A stretch of DNA of 64,000 nt from Planoprotostelium fungivorum (GCA_003024175.1 MDYQ01000163.1:1-64000), one strand, 5' to 3'; counted from the stretch's first letter, positions 44,894-58,422 are shown. Notes: generated by a model from the sequence alone, not told the origin. Translations and numbers: made by a program.

Positions 44894-47800
44894 ATGGTAG
44901 AGGATAAAAGTCGCTTTGATCTCCTCCCTGGGACCTCTAAGCGTGTTGTTCTGGCCGCTCGTTTCGATCCTGAATTGCTCGAACAACTACAACATCAACC
45001 CAAGGGAGGGACTATTCGATTCGCAGGACCAGGGTCAGATAATGTGAGAGACGATAGAGCTCAGACATGTTTCTCATGTTCATTTAGGTGATTTCTGTGG
45101 CTGGACAGACATTCTCCTTCCGGTATCAAGATTTCAGTTCAGAAGTGTATCATGAATGTTATTTAGAGAAGAAGAACACATGGACTCACGTTGGTCAGTC
45201 GATACATAATCCAATCATCCTTCCATCTAGAGTGCAGTCCGTCTTATAATTCACAGGAAAGGTAGTCAGAAAATGTCAGTCGAAACAGACTGCATCAGAC
45301 ACGGTTAAGACGATGAAAGACAAGTTGGCCACTTTAGCATCCGGAAAACATGAGACGTAAGTTCCGGCCATCATCGTCACATGCACTCCTCCGATTCTTC
45401 TTCCCATCATCATCCATTTTTCGTCATCACGTGACAAACATTCCTCAATCAACTCCAAGTCATCTCACACGACACAGGGAAGTCTTAGGAAGCAACTCGA
45501 AATCAACTCAACGGAGTGAGATCTGATCTTCTCCCATCATCTTCTGATCTCCATCTCAGAAACCAGCAGCTCTACACGACAACCCGTGTCTAAACCGGAC
45601 AAAGTCAGGAAGAAGCACGAGCTATCCATCGGTACCTCCCAACCGCGAAGCACGGTGAATCTTCTCGGAAAGCTTCGACCCCGCTCCTGACCCTCCCCCA
45701 GCGTACGCAGATCAAAGTGGGAGTTCCCTCAGATAAGAAAGATATGGGACCACCCAGGCCAGAGGGTCACATCTACAACGAGGCACCTTCTTACGCGGTA
45801 GAGAAGATCGGTGGATCACCACTGCACCCCTCGTCAGATCTCTCGGACAATTCGCAGATGCAGATTTCAGGTGAGCGCGAGAGAGACACGAGGGATTCAA
45901 CTGTACAGGCTCGACGCTGGGCCAAGACGCGCCACCGAAAGAGGACGATTCTTCATCATCGGACAGCTCATCTTCATCATCGTCTTCCGATTCGAGCCCA
46001 GAACGTGAAGAAAATTCTGCGAACGTTTCCGTGGAAGAGAACAAGATGGATGTTGATGTGAGACCACCCTCTATAGAGGTTAAACCACCTACCGCTGAGG
46101 TCAAACCACCGACTGAGGTCAAACCACCAATCAGTGAGGTCAAACCTGAAACGAAAGTGGAACCGAAGAAGGATGAGGTCAGTCTACAACGACTCTGGAC
46201 GTCACGTGACGTCATACAGTTGAACGTGAAGCCAAATACGGTCAAGAGCGGTTCACCTTTTCGACCCATGGAGAGACCCAGATCTGCAGAGAGGGCCCCC
46301 GACGTGAGAATTCTCACGGAAAGTTACATCTACAACCTGACAAATACAGACGGCACCCGTGGTGATAAACACTTCTGTGGTGGACGATAAGGACAAGAAA
46401 CCGACGTGGAGAAAATCAAAATCACCGGAAAAGGTGAGGAGATTGTCTCGTTGTAGATTGACGTGGTCCAGCAGTCGACGCGGTACACGGATAAGATCCA
46501 CTCGAAAGAAGAAGGTGAGCGTTGTAGATGGACGAGACTGACGGTCACAGTGTACAATTTGAGACAGCATGTCATACAGCTCTTGGCCATCAAGAGCTTT
46601 CCCATCGCAAAATTTTCTCACAATTTTCCCTCAGTAGTTGTAGTGGACGTGCTGAGAAACGTGAGTCGATTTTATTTCATTTTATTTCGTTTTATTTCGT
46701 TTTATTTCACTCTCCTCGTTGAATGAAACCAACACGGACAGGTGGCTCGAGTCGAGAGTGGAGGCTGGGAATTGAAGAAGGAATTCTACAGAGAGGTGAG
46801 TATCTACAACGACCTACGACATCTCACACGACGCGACAGGTCGATCCACAGTTTCAATTCTACAACGAGGAAGAGAGGGACACGGTAAAGAGGAGGATCG
46901 AAGAAAATATGCCACCTGCTGAAGTGGAGGTGAAGGTGAAGATTCTCTCTTTCACGGAGATTTCATCGAAATTTCCAGGCGCCCGAGCGACCGATCGTAG
47001 AGGAGGTCAAACCGGTGGAGGCGAAAATTCCAGAAAAAGTCACCGAAAAAGTCGTGGAAAAGGCAGTCGTGGAGCCCGTAGCCCCTAAGAAGGTCGAGAA
47101 AGTTCCAGAAAAAATCTTGGAAAAGTCAGATCACATGATCGTCGACGAAGTCAGCCGCGGTAGTCACTCGGAGACAGAGAGACCAGACGGAAGAAAAAAG
47201 GCAGAGAAGAGAAAGGTGAAAATTCCATCTACAACGATGTAGATTGATGAAAGTAGAAATCGGACGAGAAGAAGGTGAAGGGAGAGAAAGCTGAGAAGAA
47301 GGTGAAGGGAGAGAGAGCTGAGAAGAAGTCTGAAAAGAAGGCTGAGAAGAAGGCCGAGAAGAAAGCTGAGAAGAAGGGAGAAAAGGGAGAAAAGGCGGAG
47401 AAAAAATCGAAGACCCAGAAGCCTCCGTCGAAGAGAGCGGCGACATCTACAACGAGCCAACTTCCCATCCCCGTCGCACCCCCGGCACCCGTCGTCACAG
47501 AGGTCCCACCACCAGACGTAAAGACCATCGAGGTGGTTTATTTTATTTTATTCTTCAATTCAAAAAACGTAAAAAATTGCAAACTCGAAGAAATAAAATC
47601 GAAATCTGATGTTTTATTCAGCCCAAGAAAGAAGTAAGAAGAGAAAGATCGAACAGTAGAGAGAGGGAAGATCGTCGCAGAGACGAACGAGTGGGTGGAA
47701 AGTTACCAGAATCTTCTACCGACACCGTCCAGGACAGTGAACGCAGACGTTCTGACCCCACGGCTCCATCTACAACGCGAAGCTCTCGCAGCGACAGCAG

Positions 47801-48221
47801 TAGAGACAGAGAGCACAGGGACAGAAGAGAAGACGAGATCAAGACATACAAGAAGAAGTACGAGCAGTATCTAGAGTGAGCGTCTACAACGTTGTAGATG
47901 GTAGACTCATGAGGTCAGGCTACACCAGCAGCTGGAGACGAGCAGAGAGGACTTTCAGAATCTGGGAAAGCAATACGAGGCGGCGGAATCTGAAGAGGAG
48001 CAGAAGCACATTGGAAGCCAGATCGAGAGAATGTATAGAGATCAGTTCAACGTGAGTTGTCATCTTTCATCGGGATGGTGATGGACGATGTGACTGATGG
48101 AGGACAGACCATCCAAGAGAAGAGACGGAAGCATGGAGAGCTGCATCGTGATCTGGCCAAGATGAAGCCGATGATAACAGGGTACATGAAGAGCAGAGAG
48201 ACAGTCACTGGAAGATCGTAG
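44894..48221 (+). CDS. ELL: RNA polymerase II elongation factor ELL
   Basis: Nuclear factor that suppresses Pol II pausing, core of little/super elongation complexes. N-terminal ELL domain: KRVVLAARFDPELLEQLQHQ, GTIRFAGPGSDNVISVAGQT, FSFRYQDFSSEVYHECYLEK. Winged-helix part: VYNLRQHVIQLLAIKSFPIA, VARVESGGWELKKEFYREVD, QFQFYNEEERDTVKRRIEEN. A Lys/Glu-rich spacer (AEKKSEKKAEKKAEKKAEKK) follows. The C-terminal occludin/ELL domain starts EDEIKTYKKKYEQYLE and runs through LEDTSREDF-like and GKQYEAAESEEEQKHIGSQI to KRRKHGELHRDLAKMKPMIT. At least ten introns, many carrying CATCTACAACG copies in either orientation. The spacer between Ser-rich and Lys-rich parts is lineage-specific. The start Met is at 44894, two codons into the open frame. 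Confidence 0.85.
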
Positions 48222-48382
48222 CTGTAATACACCGCCTTCGATGAAAAAGATGAGGACGAGTCTTGTTTCGTGTTGTCATGTGATCTTTGTGAGGTATAAA
48301 AGGAAGATGGTGATGAGATGGTGAGAAAATGAGCTCTTTTTAATTTATTCTGATTTTACAAACAATTTCGATGCTTCGGAGT

Positions 48383-48960
48383 TTAGACAGTGGCGGTCTC
48401 TGTGCTGATGGAAGTTGAAGCTGAAGCTGAGACGACCTGCGTCACTCGAGTCGACGCCTGGATCGAGTCAGTCTATTCACCTCTAATCTTCTCACCGTAT
48501 GGCTTCTAGTGACTGTAGATTCTGGCGCTCCATCGGTCTCAATCACCACAGTCGACGCGGAGATAGTAGATCCTGATGTAGGGAACACTGTGTGTAATCT
48601 GACAGTGCGGGTGACGGCCTCGGGGAGGGCTAAAGACGTCAGATGTCGTCGGTTCCTGTGAGATGAATAGACTCACGAGTGTTCGAATCACAATCGGTGC
48701 CGTACCATCCGGGCATACACTTGCAGTAACCGTTCTCACAGACGAGTCGAACGGAAGAAGGTACCTCTACCTTGAAGGTAGTTGTGAAACACGAGTCATC
48801 CATCTGAGCGGTGGCGTAAGAGACAGACAAGACGAATACCAAGGCGAAGGTCCAAATGACTTGAAGAAGTCAGTGGGTTCATCGTGTCGTTGCACGTCGT
48901 CACCCTTTGAGCGAGTCTTGAAGAGGGTCACGATGGCCATCGCGATCATGATGAAGAAGC
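48383..48960 (-). CDS. small secreted EGF-like protein B, Ser/Thr-rich tail
   Basis: Starts within the last exon of protein A (MIAMAIVTLFKTRSK) and splices across a 44-base intron to VIWTFALVFVLSVSYATAQ, a canonical signal sequence behind a basic n-region. The mature part has paired Cys including an EGF-like loop (CENGYCKCMPGWYGTDC), then Val/Thr/Ser-rich sequence (TRTVRLHTVFPTSGSTISAS, ending STSISTETATV). It either shares its first exon with A or forms its C-terminal half. No family assignment. Confidence 0.5.
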
Positions 48961-49439
48961 TGGGAGAATGGGAAGAATTGCAGCTGTTCTCGGCTTGATT
49001 GCCTCCGATGAGTGAAAAGTCTTGAGCCACACCTACCAACAGAGTTCTGGCTTTTCCGGCTGATCGTCATCGTCAGCCCACACGAAGCGTCGATGAGATC
49101 TCTCACCTCCTCCCGAGCTGTAGTCGATGTTTTGAAAGGAAGATTGGTCGTTAGATGTAAGAGTCACGTTCCATCGGATGAAGTCATCTTTACCGTAGTG
49201 CCATTCTGTCACTGAATTGGGTAGATTGTGATACAGTTCGAGCTGGTAGATGTCTTTACCGTAGACGGTCGTGCTGTTTGGATCAGATGATGGGACGTCA
49301 CAAGATGATGAACTCACACGTGAGTCGTGCTGTGAGCGCAGTCCGCAGAGGCAGAAGCAAACAAGGCAAAGAGTAGTACCTGTATGAATCACGTCGTGAA
49401 TCATCTTAGGTGAACACTTACGAGATGAAATTGTGTCAT
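48767..49439 (-). CDS. small signal-peptide protein A (may be one gene with the next)
   Basis: No family recognised. Exon 1 gives MTQFHL, joined to VLLFALFASASADCAHS, a clear signal peptide. The ectodomain contains GKDIYQLELYHNLPNSVTEW, YGKDDFIRWNVTLTSNDQ and one possible N-glycosylation site (NVT). The last exon reads GVAQDFSLIGGNQAENSCNS, then a short hydrophobic stretch FFIMIAMAIVTLF and KTRSK. If not spliced further it ends at 48767. A 44-base intron with good borders can instead join KTRSK to the downstream protein. Confidence 0.5.
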
Positions 49440-49718
49440 GATGCGTTCGTGTAGAGTTCGTAAGCGTGGACGTGTGGGAGGTTAATTATGATTTGAGGAC
49501 GAGAGAAATTATCCTTGACACTTCCAAGGGTAAACTTGTGGACTCCTTTCCTTGGCCTCCATCAGTTGGTGACTGCGGGGATGATGACATGCAGACAGAA
49601 CGAGAAGTCAGACGTGTCATCATTTCAATAAGAGATACTGGAAGGTGGGTGCTGCTCTCTCTCTTCCACACACGTGATGAAGAGAGGAGATGGCTCTCTA
49701 CAACGAAAGAGGTAAATT

Positions 49719-52700
49719 TTATTGTCTACCAGTCAGCGTGGTATGATGGCACAGAGGACAGTAAACTACTCCTCTAATCTCTCCCTCCATGGCGTGGTGT
49801 CTGCAGACCTTACACTGCACCGTCTCTCGCATGTTGAAGATGGAGCGGCCGGAGATGACACAACCGTTGAACTTTTCGCCACAATCGTTGCAGCTCACAG
49901 CCCTTACATCACATCAGTTGAATTTCAATACGAGATCTCACCAATCCTTCACGGCGACGCTGCATTTCGGGCAGCTGGTCTTTCTCTTGGATTCGGGGTC
50001 TTCTGGCTTATTTCTGCATCGAATGAGTTGGGTGTGCTCATCTCAAGTAAAAGCTTACCTCATGAAGATGTCCAAGGCGAGATTCTGAAAGCTTTCCCTG
50101 TCGGTGGGTGTTGCGTCTTCTAATGTTTCCAACTTGATGAACGCGTTGGAACACTGTAAAAAGTGTCTGTTGTAATAACTGGTCAGGGCAATGATGGAAT
50201 AGATGTCTTTGGGGTCTAAGATATCTTCGTAGTTTACCAATCGAAGACTCTGCAGAAGAATTAGACAAGTTTGCCCCACACAACAGAAATATATACGTAC
50301 CGTGCGCATGCTGGAGTCGATCAATCCCTCATACAGCTGTTTCTGACTGAGCATCAACCAGTGATAAGCCTCTGCGGCCCTCCAAGAGGCTTGCATCTCT
50401 TTTCTAACTTTTCCTGATCTGGGATCAGAATCGATCGCCTTCTCTCCACTTCACCTGCGTTCTGATCGTCTGCCAACAGTCCATCTAAGGTGGATTTCTT
50501 TTGGGTTCCCTTGTTGTTCAATAATTTCTTCCTGTACTGCTCGACTTCTAATGCACCGAGAACCGTCAACTTCTTCGCTCTCAGGAGATTTCCACCGGCG
50601 GAAGCTTCTCTGGCCAACTTGACTCGGTCAGTCTATTGCCGTTTAAATCGATAACATCACCTTGAACAGCAATTTAGCGGCTTCTGTGTGGTGATTGGCT
50701 TTCCTGTACAGTTCGATTGCGTGGAGGGTCTTCTTCTTCTCCAATAAGTGCTGGGCGTATTTGCTGAGGAGAGTTTCGATCTGTTGGAAATCGTGATTCT
50801 CTGCCAAGTGTACACCGACGTCCCATTTGTTGAGAGAGACGCAACAATCGATGGCTGCCTTAACGTTTCCGGCTCTGAGATAAGCCGTGATGGCATGCTC
50901 ACTGATACCCACGGATAAGAACTTGTCACCGATGTCCTGTCGAAATTAAGTTGGGGGTGACATCAGGAGTGAAAATAATCACGTTGAGAAGCGTGTCTCC
51001 CTCAGTCAGTTCTGCAATGATCTCCTCTAAACCGACGTAATCTTCCAGGATGTACAGACACTCGACTCTCTTCTGATGGTTCTTCGCTTGACTGTAAAAC
51101 TGAAGAGCGTTCGCCCACTTGAATCGGTCGGCATAGTAATCGCCTGATCTTCAGTCAGCTCAGAGATAGCGTGAATGACTCACCGATCTCGTTCCAGGCG
51201 CGGTTCAACAGAGCATCATCTCCTCCTCCGTTCTGCAGCAATTGAACGACTCTGAACCAATCTCCCAGACGCATTCTCAATTCGATAGCTAGATCTCTTC
51301 TGTCCATATCAACGTACAGATTCTCAGCCTCGTCGAATCGCTTGAAATAAGCCGCTACTTCTGCCTTCTGCTTCATCTTATCCTACGTTGAATGAGTACG
51401 TACTCATTCTGCATCGACTCACATCTAATATCTTCAGACGCTTGACGAATTGGATACCCTGGTAATCGGAGCATTTGACGAAAGCCTTTTCGGCCGTGAT
51501 GAAATCCAATCTCTCGAGGGCAGACTCGGCCAAAATTCTCCAGAGACGAGGGTGAGAGTTATCTTCGATGAACGTGTATGCATCCTGTGGACACGTCAGA
51601 CGAACATGACTTAAGAGCATACCTGAGCTGTGATCTGAGCGGTACCGGAGCCCACATTGGCCAGGATGTCTCGTGTATCCCTCAGAGATTTGATTTCGAA
51701 TTTCAAGATGGATTTCTTGGAATCCGGTTGATCGGGCAGCTGCATGATCTCGTCCAACAATGCAGATTTCACCTTCAAATTGTTGAATCGACAGATATCT
51801 ATCGAGTCAAGGACATATGAATGCGTTCGAATCCACGATGAACGGAAGGATACATCCAGTGCTCTGTATGGGCTCTTCTACTTCTAATCCCCTGAATATA
51901 TACATCCTCGTCTTCTCCATCATGGCGATGAGATCTGGATTATCTTCACTCCACTTCATGTCCCAAGCATCTTTCCTCTCGAATGCCAGATGCTGTCCGG
52001 GCATGGTCTACACAACGGTTCACACGTCACGATGACGAATGCTGGCGTCACCTTCGCGGCACCCTTTCCCCTCGATTCCATGTCCATGAAGGAGAGGATT
52101 CCATTCATGTCGATGATGGACATACGAGATGAATTGCAGTTGATGGATAGCATCTGTGGTCTACAACGTAAATTGTACTGTGCTTCCAACTTAATCTCGG
52201 GAAGAGAGTACTTGTGAACGGCTCCTGACTCTCGACCCACCATCAGAGCTTTTTCCTGAAAGGATCAGAACACAAGAATTAGACTGACTCACCGATGCGG
52301 TGATAGAACAGATGGGGTTGGAATTGGGCCTGGAATCATAAGGATAAAATTCAACTTTGAAACTCACTTGATGGGTTTCTTCTCGATTTTACCACTATCT
52401 CCATTGACGCTCTGATCATCGATGTGGAACAATTTTTCCCTTCCTTCTTTTCTGAGGAGAGTGTTTCCAGTCATACCTTCACTGTTTTCATTTCTACATC
52501 TCTCGAAGCATCTCACCCTTCACGTCGTTACTAGAGATAGTCGATCGATACTGCCAAGTGTACACGTGCTCTTCAGACGCCAAATTGATGTGGAATTTGG
52601 TCATACAAACAAAAGAAGGCTCCACATCTGATCAGACATCAGGGATAGACATCAGAAATAAACATCATTTAGAATGCACACCGGTGTAACGATTGTCGAT

Positions 52701-54257
52701 GGGAGTTCCAATAGCATTGCACAGAATGATGATGTACTGATCAGAGTTCTCATCCTTAGTCACTAGAGCACAATTGTCCCCGGCGGCTCGAAGAGCCAAT
52801 AACTTCTTGACGAACCTACATCGTCAATTTTTATGCCGATCTTCGTGTCACTCACTTGACGTGCTTCTCATCATTCTTTGTGTCCCAGAAGATGACGCAA
52901 TGCTCCGGGCGATCAGGCTTGGTGAAGGCATACACGAGAGTCTTATTGAAATAACCCCAGCTGTAGTCTGGCCTGATGTTGGCGAAATAGATGAACGAAT
53001 CGACAGCTAAAGCCAGCCTGAGGCCGGTGCCCTCCCAAGACAATCCATTGATCGCATTGCCCGGTACTTTTAACGTACGAAGATGCTGTTACGTCATCAA
53101 TTCATCGCGATTCGAGTGAAATTCACGTGACCGAAGGGGGTGTAAAATTGGACGCTGTTGGCATCCTTCTCTTTACCCGCGTCCTTATGCACACCGGTCA
53201 CGGCAACTACCGTGCCAGCGTGGTTCCACTGCATGCGGCTGAGCTTCATCCCGGTATCGATCAGAACAGGCTCTGTGTCTCATCAGATTGCGAAGACGAT
53301 CGTCGATGATGAAACACGACTCACTCTCGTCTAATTCGTTTCTCATGAGTTGAACTTTGCCGTTCGTGAATGCGACTCCCAGGCTGGGAGCGTTGGCGTC
53401 TATGTACCCCTCCGAACCATTGTACCAATCAATCGCGATGATCTCACACGATTCTCCTTCTTCTTTGCAGAAGATGGGCATTTTTGACTTTTCAGAGTCA
53501 ACCGAGAGAAGATGATGAATGGATGAGCTCACGATTGGATTACCCGAATTATCGTAGATATAGCATTCGGCGTCGTTCGTGCAGAAGAGAAGTTGTCTAC
53601 CGTCGGGCGACCATTCTACCAGCCTGAGTCCGGGTCTCTGAATCTCTTTGCCCCAGATTCGACTACCTTCTACGGAGCCGACGATGACGGCACCTGATCG
53701 GAGTGAGACGAGGATGAGATCTATTTTCAAGTGATCACCATCTTCGTAGGTGATGCAGATCTTCTGCCCATCTGAAGTCCATTTCATGTCGGAAACAACA
53801 CTGACCTTTCGATTATTGATCATCTCCTCATACCATAAACCCTTGTAGAACATCCACACGATGATCAGTCCATTTTCGTCGCTCGTCGTCAGCTTTCTGT
53901 AATTTTCGTTCCAGGTGACACACACCACCGCACCTTTTCGATCACCATCAGATTCTCGTGTTTGAGAATGAGAAGATCTTATCACCCGTGTGTCCCTCTA
54001 AAGTCTGATTCATGGACAGATTTGTAGCTGTGGCGCTCGCTCCTTTGTTCTTTGCATCGTTGATCGAGTCTAATTTCAGAACTTTCAGCATTCCATTCGC
54101 TCCACCACAAGCGATCCATCCTTGGTCTGTGTTCCAACTCAAACAATGAAGAACGACATCCTTCGGGATGGTGATCTGATGTCTCGATCAGCTCGAGTCT
54201 GTGAAAAGAGTGATGAGGTGAGAAGCTGCGCACCTTTTTCGATAGATAGATGAACAT
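49719..54257 (-). CDS. WDR35: intraflagellar transport protein IFT121/WDR35
   Basis: Component of the IFT-A complex, needed for retrograde transport and entry of membrane proteins into cilia. The N terminus is [10 protein letters not shown] propellers follow: [117 protein letters not shown]. The TPR-like alpha solenoid has [114 protein letters not shown]. The C-terminal zinc region has [20 protein letters not shown] and CPLCHH. It follows human WDR35 block by block over about 1,170 residues. More than fifteen introns. Confidence 0.95.
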
Positions 54258-54517
54258 CCCTGAAGGCTGCGGCCTCCTGCCTTATCTCCTGTAAAAACCA
54301 AAAATAGCCATCCATATTTCTGACGTCGTTATACAACCAACGAATGATGGTAATGGTTTGACGACCAATATCTTTGTATGTATCACACGAGCCCACCACA
54401 CGTACGAAATGTTTTTACATCCATGAGACAGTCAGGCAAATTAATTGTGTGAATACTGCATCCTGTTTACACCCCGTCTTTTTTCTGAAACAACACTCAA
54501 CAGGCGGACACTGATCG
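54258..54517. promoter_or_regulatory. shared upstream region of WDR35 and the beta-helix receptor
   Basis: 260 bases between divergent start codons. No gene and no clear core element recognised. Confidence 0.4.
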
Positions 54518-57500
54518 ATGACAACGTTAATATTATTGTTCATCTGTCTGGTCTCCTCTCTTCAAGCGTGTGATGTCTATATAGACTCCAACAGTGGAAC
54601 GGATGAAGTCGGATGTGGGACGCAAGATCGACCCTGCAAAATGATCGCATCTCAATACGAGAACCGGTCAGTCTGTATATCGCCGGGCACCTATAAGACA
54701 GATTTCATTCCATCCCTTCTATCAAGGTGGAATTCAAATACATCCGATGAGAGCCAGGTAGAGACACGAAGATGATACAAACTGAGTCGTAAATAGATCC
54801 CCACTATTTATTGTGGAAACACCACTGTTCAACAGTCGATCATTTGGTCTGATGTGGCCATCTCTGGTTGCACCATCGAGAGCTCCCCTCACCTCAATAT
54901 CACTCTCTCTTCCATCAACTTACAGAACTCGCGATTATCCCTCAAGGTTATCATACTGTTCCACCTATTGTTGTTCTAATCGTCCCAGAATCCCCAATCT
55001 CTACAGATGATTCGATGCTTCTTGGATGACTGCACCATATCCGTCGATACCAGCCTCTCAACGAATGGGACCTCCTTCACCATCCTCGAAAATGCATTCC
55101 GCCGTCAATCGAACTTGTCCGTTCACTCGATCAATGTTCTCTCTCAGTTCTCTCTGTCCAACAACTCGATCGGAATGGGATCCTCCATCCGAATCCAGTG
55201 TGGTGGGACCGAGAGAGACATCCTCATTCAAGGGAATGAGGGGGAAGGTCAAATCTTTCTGAATAGTGTGCGAACCTCCGAACCATCGGTCAGCCAGAGC
55301 CTTCTATTGGTAGAGGACAACGACATGATGGACATCACATTAGTGGTCAATTATGCCTGTAAGATATCTAGAAATCGAGGAGAGGGCTTCATTCTAAATC
55401 TGGACAAGTCCCCGAGGAGTCACATCGTACGTTCGATCGAGATGTCAGACAACAGATGGAACCGAGGCTACATATGGATGCGGGATTCAGAAGTGAATCT
55501 CTTGCACATCAGAGGCAATCGCATGAGCTATCTGAATTTAGGACAAGTTTCTTCGAAGGCGCTGAAGCTCAACGTCAGCGAGAATCAAATTGGACAATTA
55601 GTTGTATTTGTGGGTTTCCATTCATTTCAACACCGACACCGTAACGATCATCAACCGCATCGACAATAGATCTTGTTCATCCACATACATGTGACATCAT
55701 GATGGACACCCCAAAGATGATCGACATCGATTGACTTTTCTCCAGAGATATCAATGTGTGCCTTACACTGCGATGGACATCATGGCATACAACACGATCG
55801 GAAGGCTCGAGTTCACCTCTTGCCCCACCATCATCCACCGCATGAACCTCCTCAGAAATAATTTCACGACCGCTTTGATTTCGATGAATTCAGTCGACAA
55901 ACGCATCAGCGAGTACAATCTCATCACCGTACAGCATTGTAGATGGAACGGTGGCAACGATAGTGCTTTAAAGATCAGTAACATGGTGAGCGGCGCCATC
56001 AGCTTTGTACACAATGAGATCTCAGACTACACTTCGTTAGAAGGAGGAGGTTTGTTGCTCTTCAACATGGAGAGCACTGTCATTCAGGTCGTAAACAACC
56101 GGTAAATATTTCGAGTGACATTTGCTCGTCTACAACGTTGTAGATTCACTCGGTGCCGGGCCAACGTTGGTGGTGCCATTTCAATTACCAATTCGGAAGC
56201 TTTTCTATCCATCAGGAAAAATTTCTTCATAGAGAACGAAGGGTACACCGATTCGGGCGCGATCAGCGTACAAGGAGCGTCGTTCCAGGAGGCCTACTTT
56301 TCGAACAATCTCTTCTCACACAACCGAGCACCACACGCCTCTGTCTTCTCGATCGTCGGTCTGTACGACCCCCAGGTGATTCGAAATTCAAATTTCAAAT
56401 GTGGCGGGAAATAACCTCGTGTAGATCTACGACAATGTCATTCTCGTCGATTGTCTCCCCGGCTCTGATTTCTCCTTGGTCTCTTCTTCTCGTCCAGCCA
56501 ACACGAGCAATACGATCGAGTGTCCGTCGGGTCACAAGTTTGTCTATGCAAATTCCACCACCTCTACGAGATCGAGTTATCTGTGGATGTGTAGTCCTTG
56601 CAGCGACGGCTCTTACTTGTTAGGCGCGGGGGAATTGAAGAACGGAACATTGATCAACACGAAATGTAGTCCCTGTCCAGATCACGTGACCTGCACCACC
56701 GAAAAGACACCTCAGGTGTCGACGGAGATGAAATGTCGACAAGCTGACGTGGAGTAGGCACAGGGAGGCTACTGGTGCGCTGTAGATGATGGAGGAGAAG
56801 AATTCACGTGTCACGTGTGTCCCGATCAGTATTGCCGGGCGGACGATCACGATTGGAACTCATCGTGCAATGATAATCGACGCGGAGTCCTCTGTGGAGA
56901 GTGTGAAGAAGGTTACACTCTGGCATTCTTAACGTCCAAGTGCATGCCACGAGAACAATGCAAGAGGGGCTACCTCTCCTTCGTCATCCTTTTACCTTTG
57001 GCTTATGCAGGGTTACTGATTATCTTGCCTATCGGGGACGGATCCGTGTGGAAATCACTCTCCTTCTTTCTGCAGACTTTTCCTCTGTTGAGTGAGTCGA
57101 ATCATCGATGTCATTCCATCTTCATATCATCGGATCGAATAGGATGTGACACGACTTGATTTGATGAAAGCATCGACGATGTCATCTCGCGATGGATGGT
57201 GCTGATGAGATGATTTCAGTGGATAGAGATCTGATCACTCGCCTGTCTGGTATATTCACCTTCTTCGTCAGCCCCGGCAGCCAAGGCTCCACTTCAATCG
57301 GATTTTGCGCGGGAAACTTCGACTACATCACCGTACAACTCTTCCTCTTGTACGTTCCCATGGGAACCCTAGTCCTCCTCTGCATCGGTTGTCTCTCTGC
57401 AATCATCACCGGAAAAATTCGCCACGAGAGGAGATCGCTCGGGTATTTGCTATCATCCCATGACACGGTAGAGAAAAAGAAGGGAAGGAGTTTCATCAAT

Positions 57501-58422
57501 CGATGTAGTACCGCATTGATAACGGCCAGCTTGTTGGTGTACAGCGGCGTATTATCCATCTGTCTCAAGCTTCTATTCTGCGTGGAGGTGATCGTCGTAT
57601 TTCGTTTCGTTTTGACTCGTTGTAGATCGAAGGTCACGGACAAGTCATGTACAACGCCGGAACAATTTCGTGTGAGACGACGTGGAGGAAATTATCCGCG
57701 GCGGGTGCCGCTGTCGTTCTCGTGCCTTTCCCTTTCTTTTTGATCTTATTGCGGTGGGAATCTACAACGAAGAGTAAGACTGAGGGTGACAGGCGTAAGT
57801 GTAAGTACGGTACGTCGGAGGTCAGTCGAGACGTGTTGATGGTATTGGAAGGATGTTATCGTCACAAATACAGGTGAGGGAGGTGAAAGTAGGGAGTTGA
57901 TGTGTCTGCAGGTATTGGGAGACTGTGTACGTGCTACGCAGATTTGCCGTTGCCGCTGTCTATGTCTTCACCGCGAATCTACTCTGGTGACCATCCATAT
58001 CCATCATCATCATCATCATCACAGACATCCGTGTCATCACACCATCATCGATCGTGCATGTGATCTGATCTCCATCACAGGACAAGTTCCATCATGCAAC
58101 TACTGATGGTCATCATCTTTGCATCCCACGCGGTCGTCAGACCTTTCAAGGCGTTCCAAGGTCAGATGCTAGAGACCATCTGTCTCTTGTCTCTCGTCTG
58201 TCTGTCCATCACGAGTGATTCTAGTTTTCAGTATCGTATTTATGTAGAGGTGAGGGGGAAAGATGATGACGATGAGATGGCTGAGATGATGATGAGGTTT
58301 TTTTCATAGTGCTGCCGCTCGTCATCAGCTGTGTCTTTGTGTTGCAGAACACATGGTTGAAGATCAAGAGAAAGTGGTTCGGTCACGCTCCAGAGATGGA
58401 AATTTTGTTGAATGACTCATGA
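54518..58422 (+). CDS. large beta-helix ectodomain receptor with multi-helix C terminus
   Basis: Surface protein of unknown ligand. Signal peptide MTTLILLFICLVSSLQAC is followed by DVYIDSNSGTDEVGCG and CISPGTYK, the usual opening of right-handed beta-helix (pectate-lyase-like / Pmp-like) proteins. Many exons then carry Asn-rich turns (LLRNNFTTALI, FVHNEISDYTSLEGGGLLLF, CRANVGGAISITNSEAFLSI, ENEGYTDSGAISVQGASFQE). A Cys-rich stalk follows: CSPCSDGSYLLGAGEL, CSPCPDHVTC, CNDNRRGVLCGECEEGYTLA. The C-terminal part has about seven hydrophobic segments, including YLSFVILLPLAYAGLLIILP, TVQLFLLYVPMGTLVLLCIG, LITASLLVYSGVLSICLKLL, RRFAVAAVYVFTANLLW and MQLLMVIIFASHAVVRPFKA. The last exon ends EMEILLNDS. 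About 1,050 residues. Such receptors are known in protists but not functionally named. Which exon joins carry every helix is not certain. Confidence 0.75.

Noticed and set aside
49466-49777. Plus-strand frame of 103 codons near the WDR35 3' end
   Set aside because: It is partly antisense to the zinc-binding C-terminal exon of WDR35, with no splice support.
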